From contig JACOUQ010000008.1 in the NCBI GenBank assembly GCA_016177775.1, positions 1 to 64,000 of the forward strand: a stretch of 64,000 nucleotides of DNA, in the 5' to 3' direction. The DNA comes from Geobacter sp. (GTDB lineage: Bacteria; Desulfobacterota; Desulfuromonadia; Geobacterales; Geobacteraceae). Made by a program: the position numbers and the translations under genes. This document shows positions 58,003-64,000 of this stretch, piece after piece (the stretch's first letter is position 1; each line of letters starts with the position of its first letter). The notes beneath the pieces are model-generated. The model made no database searches. It worked only from the letters and a program-made list of their open reading frames with translations, and was not told where the DNA came from.

Positions 58003-59445
58003 GTGAAAAAGGCAGTTTCTCTCATTCTTGCGGCAGGGTTGACCCTCACCGCTTCCCTGGCCACCGCAGCCGTGGACCACACCGACATGGTCAAGGGGCC
58101 GTTCAAGACCGGCCAGGAAGTAACGAAGGCATGTCTTGAGTGCCACGAAAAGCAGGCTGGCGATTTCATGAAAACAACCCACTGGAAATGGCAGGGTACT
58201 CCCAACCATGTGAAGGGGATGGAAAAGAGCACGAAGGAGTACGGCAAGGCTAACATGATCAATGCTTTCTGCACCTCCATCCAGGGGGGGAAGGAAGGCA
58301 TGGTGCACGAGGCCTGTGGAAAGTGTCACGCCGGTTACGGCTGGACCCGTACCAATTATGATTTCACCAACAAGGGCAACGTCGACTGCCTGGTCTGCCA
58401 TGCCCTCAAGGGGAACTATCAGAGGGCGTCAAGCGGATGTACCGTTGACATGAAGGCAATGGAAAAAGGCACCATGAACCTCGATGTGGCGGCCCAGAGC
58501 GTCGGTCTTCCCGCCCGGAAGAACTGCGGTTACTGCCACTTCTTCGGTGGTGGCGCGGACGCCGTCAAACACGCCGGCCTCGATTCAACCATGGAGAAAC
58601 CGGCCAAGCAGCAGGATGTCCACATGGGGAGCAAGGAGTCAGGCGGGCAGGACATGGTCTGCCAAACCTGCCACAAGACCAAGGACCACAAGATCGCCGG
58701 CGCCTCCGGCACGATGGCCCACTATGACTCCCGCGTGAACTGCGATGATTGCCACTCCGGGGCGAATGCTCCCCACCAGAAGTCCAGGAACGGCAAACTT
58801 ATCAACAGACACCTGGCCACCGTCGCCTGCCAGACCTGCCACATCCCGGTTTTCGCCAAGGCCCAGGCCACCAAGATGAGCTGGAAGTGGTCCGATGTGG
58901 GGAAGGATATCAAGGCGGAAGAGCAGTTCGATAAAGAGACCTTCGCCAAGCATAAGGGTACCTTCACCTGGGGAATGAACGTGAAGCCGGTGTACGCCTG
59001 GTACAACGGCCAGATTCAGCGCTATATGGAGGGTGACAAGATCAAGGACCCCTCCAAACCGGTCATCATTGCCGGCCCTGTGGGAAGCATCAAGGACAAG
59101 ACTGCCAAGATCTATCCCTACAAGTTCTACACCGGCGACCAGCCGATGGACTCCAAGTTCAAGTACCTGAACATTTTCCAGCAGTACAAGTCCCTCTGGG
59201 TTGACTACAACTGGGACAAGGCGCTCAAAGCGGGCGCCGAGGGATCCGGCCTCCCCTACAGCGGCAAGTTCCAGTTCGTGAACACCATCACCTACGTCTC
59301 GGCACAGCATGAGGTATCGCCCAAGGAAGACGCTCTCCAGTGCGGCGAATGTCACATGGGTGGCAACCGCCTCGACTGGAAAGCCCTCGGCTACAAGGGT
59401 GACCCGATGCAGGTAGGCGGCCGCTTCGGCAAGAAGACGAAGTAA
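58003..59445 (+). CDS. Octaheme c-type cytochrome, tetrathionate reductase (OTR)-like
   Basis: A 480-residue periplasmic cytochrome. The signal peptide ends near SLATAAVDH. Eight CXXCH heme sites are present in order: CLECH, CGKCH, CLVCH, CGYCH, CQTCH, CDDCH, CQTCH, CGECH. Number, spacing and length match the Shewanella octaheme tetrathionate reductase group, which reduces tetrathionate and can act on nitrite and hydroxylamine in vitro. GTG start with AGGAGG five bases upstream. It stands alone with its own promoter and terminator, so electron donor and true substrate are open. Confidence 0.88.
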   Translation: MKKAVSLILAAGLTLTASLATAAVDHTDMVKGPFKTGQEVTKACLECHEKQAGDFMKTTHWKWQGTPNHVKGMEKSTKEYGKANMINAFCTSIQGGKEGMVHEACGKCHAGYGWTRTNYDFTNKGNVDCLVCHALKGNYQRASSGCTVDMKAMEKGTMNLDVAAQSVGLPARKNCGYCHFFGGGADAVKHAGLDSTMEKPAKQQDVHMGSKESGGQDMVCQTCHKTKDHKIAGASGTMAHYDSRVNCDDCHSGANAPHQKSRNGKLINRHLATVACQTCHIPVFAKAQATKMSWKWSDVGKDIKAEEQFDKETFAKHKGTFTWGMNVKPVYAWYNGQIQRYMEGDKIKDPSKPVIIAGPVGSIKDKTAKIYPYKFYTGDQPMDSKFKYLNIFQQYKSLWVDYNWDKALKAGAEGSGLPYSGKFQFVNTITYVSAQHEVSPKEDALQCGECHMGGNRLDWKALGYKGDPMQVGGRFGKKTK

Positions 59446-59483
59446 GAGGCTTCAAACAACAAAGACGTTCTCCTTTTTGTGAT

Positions 59484-59514
59484 GGGGCGGGGTAACACCC
59501 GCCCCCTTTTTTTA
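59484..59514 (+). terminator. Terminator after the octaheme cytochrome
   Basis: GGGGCGGGGT pairs with ACCCGCCCC around an AAC loop, followed by a T7 run. Confidence 0.85.
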
Positions 59515-59540
59515 CCCAAATCCACGGCTTGTGCTATACT
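59511..59540 (+). promoter_or_regulatory. Possible promoter of pncB
   Basis: TTTACC (59511-59516) and TATACT (59535-59540) with 18-bp spacing; the -10 is good, the -35 weak and overlaps the terminator T-run. Confidence 0.4.
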
Positions 59541-59594
59541 TTGCGGCAAACAGTCCGGCCGACAGGCCGCCACCTCTCCGCAAGGAGCCTATGC

Positions 59595-61028
59595 ATGCGC
59601 TTTTCCCCGCTTCTGACCGACCTTTACGAACTCACCATGCTCGCCGGCTATTTCGAGGAAGGGATGCACGAGACCCCGGCGGTGTTCGACCTGTTCTTCC
59701 GCCACAACCCCTTCAAGGGGGGGTATGCCATCTTCGCCGGTCTCGACACGGCGCTTTCATACCTGGAAAACCTCACCTTCAACGACGACGAGATCGCCTA
59801 CCTGCAAGGGCTCGGCATCTTCAAGCCCGGATTCCTCGAATTCCTCCGCTCCTTCCGTTTCAGGGGAAGGATTACGGCCATGCCCGAAGGGTCCGCCGTG
59901 TTCGGCAGGGAGCCGCTCGTGACCGTGGAAGGGACCCTTGCCGAGGCCCAGTTCGTGGAGACCGCGCTGCTGAACATCATCAACTTCCAGACACTGGTTG
60001 CCACGAAGTCGGCCCGGATCTGCCATGCCGCCGGCAAGGCCTCGGTCATTGAATTCGGACTCAGGCGCGCACACGGCCCCAACGGCGGCCTGAGCGTCGC
60101 ACGTGCCGCGTATATAGGCGGGGCGCGCAGCACCAGCAACGTGGAGGCTGGCTTCACCTTCGGCATCCCGGTTAAGGGGACCCATGCCCACAGCTGGATC
60201 ATGTCCTTCCCTGACGAGCTCACGGCCTTCCGCAAATACGCCGAGGTCTTTCCCGAAAGCTGCCTCCTCCTGGTCGACACCTATGACACCCTGAAGAGCG
60301 GGGTTCCCAATGCCATCAACGTCGGAAAAGAGCTCCTGGCTAAAGGTTACGAACTCCTGGGCATCCGCATCGATTCCGGCGACTTGGCCTATCTGTCCAG
60401 GGAATCACGGCGCATGCTGGATGAGGCCGGCTTTCCCGACGCCAGAATCGTGGCATCAAACGAGATCGACGAGTATGTCATCGAATCGATCCTGGCCGAG
60501 GGAGGACGCGTGGACATCTACGGCGTGGGGACCAAGCTTGCCACCTGTTCCGGAACAGAAGGGGTATGCGCGCTCGGCGGGGTCTACAAGCTGGTGCGGA
60601 TCGGCGACAGGCCGAAGCTCAAGGTGACCAGCGACATCGCCAAGAGCACCCTCCCCGATCGAAAGAGGGTACTGCGAGTCATTGACCCTGACGGTTCGTT
60701 CCACATGGACATCATCGCCCTTGCCGACGAGGAGGTCCGGCCGGGGGACACCGTCTACAACCCGGCCAGCCCACTCCAGCATACCGTTATCCCCGATGAT
60801 GCCGTGATTGAGGAGCTAAGGCTCGTGGTGATGGAAAACGGCAAACGGACCCGTCCAACCCCTACGCTGGACGCCCTGGCAGACCACTGCACGGAGCAGC
60901 TCCAACAGCTCCCGCAGGGGTGCCTTCGCCACATAAACCCGCACATCTACAAGGTTTCCATCAGCCGGAGGCTGAACGACCTCCGCAATCGCCTAATCGA
61001 AGAGGTTGAGCAAGGGTATCTTGTTTAG
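59595..61028 (+). CDS. pncB: Nicotinate phosphoribosyltransferase
   Basis: A 477-residue NAPRTase that makes nicotinate mononucleotide from nicotinate and PRPP in NAD salvage. It starts MRFSPLLTDLYELTMLAGYF; later blocks are FFRHNPFKGGYAIFAGL, the Arg/His site FGLRRAHGPNGGLSVARAAY (carrying the phosphorylatable His of the family), GTHAHSWIMSF, GIRIDSGDL and DIYGVGTKLATC. AAGGAG precedes ATG 59595. The next gene, pncA, lies 22 bp on. Confidence 0.95.
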   Translation: MRFSPLLTDLYELTMLAGYFEEGMHETPAVFDLFFRHNPFKGGYAIFAGLDTALSYLENLTFNDDEIAYLQGLGIFKPGFLEFLRSFRFRGRITAMPEGSAVFGREPLVTVEGTLAEAQFVETALLNIINFQTLVATKSARICHAAGKASVIEFGLRRAHGPNGGLSVARAAYIGGARSTSNVEAGFTFGIPVKGTHAHSWIMSFPDELTAFRKYAEVFPESCLLLVDTYDTLKSGVPNAINVGKELLAKGYELLGIRIDSGDLAYLSRESRRMLDEAGFPDARIVASNEIDEYVIESILAEGGRVDIYGVGTKLATCSGTEGVCALGGVYKLVRIGDRPKLKVTSDIAKSTLPDRKRVLRVIDPDGSFHMDIIALADEEVRPGDTVYNPASPLQHTVIPDDAVIEELRLVVMENGKRTRPTPTLDALADHCTEQLQQLPQGCLRHINPHIYKVSISRRLNDLRNRLIEEVEQGYLV

Positions 61029-61050
61029 CAAACATGGGAGGAGAAGCAAT

Positions 61051-61650
61051 ATGGTTAAGAATTCTGCCCTGATAATCGTCGACGTCCAGAACGATTTCTG
61101 CCCCGGCGGTACGCTCCCGGTGCCGGAGGGGGACCGGGTAGTGCCGGTGCTCAACCGCTATATCAACCTTTTCAGCGCCAGAAGCCTCCCTATCTTCGCC
61201 TCGCGCGACTGGCACCCGGAGAAGACCAGCCACTTCAAGGATTATGGCGGGATCTGGCCCGTGCACTGCGTGCAGCTGACCAACGGTGCCGCCTTTCACC
61301 CCGACCTGCGGCTGCCGATGGAAGTCGTGGTCCTTTCCAAGGGGATGGACCCGACAAAGGACGACTATTCGGCATTCCAGGCTGTCGACAAAACCGGCCG
61401 CCCTCTTCCGGCCATAATCAAGGAGATGGGGATTGCCCACATCTACGTGGGAGGGCTTGCGACCGACTACTGCGTCAGGGCGACCGTACTGGAAGGATTG
61501 AAAGCCGGGCTGGCAGTTACCATGCTCGAAGACGCCTCGCGCGGCGTCGACCTCCAGCCGGGTGACTCTGAAAGGGCTGTGGAAGAGATGCGGAAGGCCG
61601 GAGCAGCCGTTGCCAATTATGCCGAAGCGGAACAAGGGCTGAGCGTGTAG
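61051..61650 (+). CDS. pncA: Nicotinamidase
   Basis: A 199-residue isochorismatase-fold amidase converting nicotinamide to nicotinate, the substrate of PncB encoded upstream. Catalytic Asp in IIVDVQNDFCPGG, the metal-binding Asp/His in SRDWHPEKTSHF, Lys in VVLSKGMD, and the nucleophile Cys in GGLATDYCVRATVLEG are all present. GGAGGAGA precedes ATG 61051. pncB and pncA thus form a two-step salvage operon. Confidence 0.94.
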   Translation: MVKNSALIIVDVQNDFCPGGTLPVPEGDRVVPVLNRYINLFSARSLPIFASRDWHPEKTSHFKDYGGIWPVHCVQLTNGAAFHPDLRLPMEVVVLSKGMDPTKDDYSAFQAVDKTGRPLPAIIKEMGIAHIYVGGLATDYCVRATVLEGLKAGLAVTMLEDASRGVDLQPGDSERAVEEMRKAGAAVANYAEAEQGLSV

Positions 61651-61659
61651 GTTTCAAGT

Positions 61660-61697
61660 TTCAACCTTCAGCCTTCAGTCTTCAGCCTTCAGTCTTC
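61660..61697. repeat. Short tandem CTTCAGCCTTCAGT repeat
   Basis: About three units of CTTCAGCCTTCAGT in tandem between pncA and the DAHP synthase gene. Confidence 0.6.
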
Positions 61698-61710
61698 CGC
61701 CTACGTTCAA

Positions 61711-61739
61711 TTGACTTTTCCCCGCAATCGAGCTACAGT
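61711..61739 (+). promoter_or_regulatory. Sigma-70-type promoter of the DAHP synthase gene
   Basis: TTGACT (61711-61716) and TACAGT (61734-61739) with exactly 17-bp spacing, 45 bp before the start codon. Confidence 0.6.
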
Positions 61740-61783
61740 ACCCTGCCGAAGGCAAAACCTGCGAAAATCGTGGAGAATTCGTC

Positions 61784-62845
61784 ATGATCAAGACCGCCAA
61801 TCTGAACATAAAAAGCATCACGCCGATCATCGCACCGGCTGATCTCCGCCAGGTGTTCCCCCTCTCCGAGGAGGCGAGCGAATTCGTTGCTTCCAGCCGC
61901 GCCCAGATCAAGAGCATCCTGGCCGGCACCGACCCGCGCCTCATGGTGGTGGTCGGCCCCTGCTCGATTCATGACCTGAAGGGGACCCTCGAATACGCCG
62001 AGCGCCTCGCCACCCTCGCCCGCGAGCTTTCAGACCAGCTTCTGCTGGTCATGCGCGTATACTTCGAAAAGCCCCGCACCACCGTTGGCTGGAAGGGGCT
62101 CATCAATGACCCGGACATGAACGGCACGCACCACATATCCAAGGGGCTCGGTATTGCCCGCGGGCTGATGCTGAAGATCACCGAGATGAAACTCCCCATT
62201 GCCACCGAGATGCTCGACCCGATCACCCCCGAGTATCTGGCCGACCACCTGAGCTGGGGGGCAATCGGCGCCCGCACCACCGAGTCCCAGACCCACAGGG
62301 AGCTGGCAAGCGGCCTCTCGTTCCCCATCGGCTTCAAGAACGGCACCGACGGCAATCTCCAGATCGCCATCGACGCCATGATAGCGGCGCTCCATTCCCA
62401 CAGCTTCCTTGGCATTAACCGCGAGGGGCAGACATCCATCGTCCAGACCATCGGCAACCCCGATGTGCAGATGGTCCTGCGCGGCGGCAAGAAGCCGAAC
62501 TATTCCCCGGAGGACATCGCGAATACCGAGGAGATGCTGAAAAAGTCCAGCCTGACACCAACCATCATGGTCGACTGCAGCCACGGCAACTCCGGCAAGG
62601 ACCCGGAGAAACAGCCGGAGGTCCTGGAGAGCGTCGTCGAACAGATCGTTTCCGGAAACCGTTCCATCTCCGGCGTCATGATCGAGAGCTATCTGGAACT
62701 CGGTAACCAGCCGATCCCCAAGGACCTCACGCAGCTCAAATACGGCGTATCCATCACTGACAAGTGCCTCGACTGGGCCGCCACCGAGAAGATCCTGCGT
62801 GACGCCCATGCCCGGCTGAAAAAGACGGGGGGGAGAAAGATTTAG
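61784..62845 (+). CDS. aroF: 3-deoxy-7-phosphoheptulonate synthase (DAHP synthase, AroF/G/H class I)
   Basis: A 353-residue class I-alpha DAHP synthase, the first step of the shikimate pathway (PEP plus erythrose 4-phosphate). Marks are LMVVVGPCSIHDLKGTLEYA with the metal Cys, MRVYFEKPRTTVGWKGLIND, GARTTESQTHRELASGLSFP, GFKNGTDGNLQIAIDA, LRGGKKPNYS and VDCSHGNSGKDPEKQ. Length agrees with E. coli AroF/G/H (350-356). The isoform (Phe, Tyr or Trp sensitive) cannot be told. It has its own promoter and terminator. Confidence 0.96.
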   Translation: MIKTANLNIKSITPIIAPADLRQVFPLSEEASEFVASSRAQIKSILAGTDPRLMVVVGPCSIHDLKGTLEYAERLATLARELSDQLLLVMRVYFEKPRTTVGWKGLINDPDMNGTHHISKGLGIARGLMLKITEMKLPIATEMLDPITPEYLADHLSWGAIGARTTESQTHRELASGLSFPIGFKNGTDGNLQIAIDAMIAALHSHSFLGINREGQTSIVQTIGNPDVQMVLRGGKKPNYSPEDIANTEEMLKKSSLTPTIMVDCSHGNSGKDPEKQPEVLESVVEQIVSGNRSISGVMIESYLELGNQPIPKDLTQLKYGVSITDKCLDWAATEKILRDAHARLKKTGGRKI

Positions 62846-62884
62846 AGACCGGGACCAGGGACTGGGGACCGGTAAAGAAAATAG

Positions 62885-62911
62885 CCTCGGCAGAAATGCC
62901 GGGGTTTTTTT
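62885..62911 (+). terminator. Terminator after the DAHP synthase gene
   Basis: CCTCGGCA (62885-62892) pairs with TGCCGGGG (62897-62904) over a GAAA loop, followed by T7. Confidence 0.85.
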
Positions 62912-63020
62912 GTTTCCCGTAATGGAAACCGGACATTAACAGAATCGGACATCGTGCTTGCGCCAGGTCGGGTTACTGCTATTCTTCTACCATGGCAGAT
63001 GACCTGAAAGTGAGCGCGCC

Positions 63021-64000
63021 ATGAACCACCAGAGGAGCAAAGGATACCCGGCCGACTCCAGGACGGTTGCCGTCAGGATCGTGCTCGTCTACGCCATTAT
63101 CGGAGGGTTATGGATTCTCTTCTCCGACAGGCTCCTCTCCGTGCTGGTCACGGACCCTGCTCTGCTCACGAGGCTGCAGACCGCGAAGGGATGGTTCTAC
63201 GTCGGCGCCACCAGCCTGCTCCTCTATTTTCTGATCAACCGCTATCTTCTGGAAATCAGCAGGGCCGCCATGGAGCGCTGGAAGAGCGAGGAGAAGTTCC
63301 AGGCGCTCTTTCACAGCGCGCCGGTCTCCATCTGGGAAGTGGATCTTTCCGCGGTCAAGGCGGACCTCGATGACCTGGCAGCGCACGGGGTCAGGGACTT
63401 CAGCCTCTATTTCGAGGATCAGCCTGATTTTGTATTGAATTCCCTGCAGAAAATCAGGGTCATCGACATCAACGAGATGACTCTCTGCATCTTCACGGCC
63501 AACAGCAAGGCATTGCTCCTCGGGGTGATGGACCGGATATTCATGCCGGAGTCCATCCGTTCATTCCGCGAGATGCTCGTAGCCATCGCGGAAAAACGGC
63601 CACAGTTCGAAGCCGAATTGGGGCTACTGACACTGGGGGGTGAGCGCAAAAACATTCTGGTGACCCTAACCATACCGTCCGACCCGGAGAAATTCGCCAC
63701 AATCCCGGTCTGCGTTACGGACATCACGGAACGCAAAAGGACCGAGGAAAGGCTCCTGTTGCTGGAATCCGCCGTGCAGCAGGCCGGCGAGTCGATCACC
63801 ATCACCACAGCTGAGCTTGACCCTCCGGGCCCCCAGATCATCTTCGTCAACCCCGCCTTCACAAGAATCACCGGTTACACGGCGGAGGAGGTCAAGGGAA
63901 GGACCCCTCGCATCCTGCACGGCCCCAAAACAGATCGGGCGATCCTTGATCGGATGCGCCAGGCCCTGTACCACAGGCAGACTTTCCATGCGGAAACGGT
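63021..64000 (+). CDS. Membrane PAS-domain sensor protein, 5' part (runs off the window)
   Basis: Open from ATG 63021 to the window edge (326 residues and continuing). Two membrane helices lie near the start (VRIVLVYAIIGGLWILFSD, about 18-36; GWFYVGATSLLLYFLINRYL, about 56-76) around a short loop with LLTRLQTAKG, an arrangement frequent in sensor kinases and diguanylate cyclases. Two PAS regions follow: one about 90-235 ending in VTDITERKRTEERL, and a second starting about 243 with FVNPAFTRITGYTAEEVKGR and TPRILHGPKT. The output domain is beyond the window. Confidence 0.85.
   Translation, partial: MNHQRSKGYPADSRTVAVRIVLVYAIIGGLWILFSDRLLSVLVTDPALLTRLQTAKGWFYVGATSLLLYFLINRYLLEISRAAMERWKSEEKFQALFHSAPVSIWEVDLSAVKADLDDLAAHGVRDFSLYFEDQPDFVLNSLQKIRVIDINEMTLCIFTANSKALLLGVMDRIFMPESIRSFREMLVAIAEKRPQFEAELGLLTLGGERKNILVTLTIPSDPEKFATIPVCVTDITERKRTEERLLLLESAVQQAGESITITTAELDPPGPQIIFVNPAFTRITGYTAEEVKGRTPRILHGPKTDRAILDRMRQALYHRQTFHAET

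Overview
The window looks like a chromosome segment of a Geobacter/Geotalea-type member of the Desulfuromonadales. This is inferred from gene content, not from a marker gene. Supporting traits are high GC, a fumarate reductase/succinate dehydrogenase in CAB order, an octaheme c-type cytochrome, dense two-component signalling, a bacterial Cdc48 and many small palindromic repeats. No rRNA, tRNA or CRISPR array was seen.

Layout. 1-2.2 kb: a palindrome-rich non-coding head, two orphan exported proteins and a lone receiver-domain protein. 2.3-8.9 kb: a DUF1857-type protein leading into a three-gene RND efflux system (outer-membrane lipoprotein, adaptor, inner-membrane pump). 9.0-10.2 kb: an RdgC-like gene, followed by a repeat-filled gap.

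10.5-25.1 kb, all on the minus strand: a large gas-vesicle cluster. In transcription order: Cdc48-like AAA+ ATPase, sigma-54 response regulator, gvpA, two repeat coiled-coil proteins (GvpC-like candidates), gvpN, a small coiled-coil protein, gvpF/L, gvpH (Hsp20), a gvpF/L fused to a J-domain, gvpG, gvpO, a tandem Get3/ArsA ATPase, a GvpJ-like protein with a zinc-ribbon tail, gvpK, gvpF/L, gvpM/J and a lid-less DnaK. Hsp70, J-domain, Hsp20, Get3-like and Cdc48-like proteins together look like a dedicated chaperone set for the very hydrophobic GvpA. This is the most interesting system in the window. Upstream (25.3-34.9 kb) lie a conserved unknown, a translationally coupled hybrid kinase / hybrid kinase / HD-GYP operon, a complete LuxI/LuxR quorum-sensing pair with a well placed lux-box-like palindrome, and a RsbU-type phosphatase. 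Sensory, c-di-GMP and quorum inputs to buoyancy are therefore plausible but unproven.

35.0-51.5 kb: mostly housekeeping genes, namely ferritin, NDH-2, RecQ, a small lipoprotein, MetY, MalQ, a 54-residue orphan, FtsH, an orphan Cas6-like RAMP protein next to a MutT hydrolase, FrdCAB and Tgt. Several MITE-like inverted-repeat elements lie between them. 51.5-57.2 kb: an accessory island with a GmrSD-like DUF262/HNH protein, an XhoI/PaeR7I-type restriction-modification pair, a mazG gene cut off after 25-26 codons, and a REP-associated tyrosine transposase with its own terminal repeats. 57.3-64 kb: a TPR protein, an octaheme tetrathionate-reductase-like cytochrome, a pncB-pncA NAD salvage pair, DAHP synthase, and the start of a membrane PAS sensor that runs off the window.
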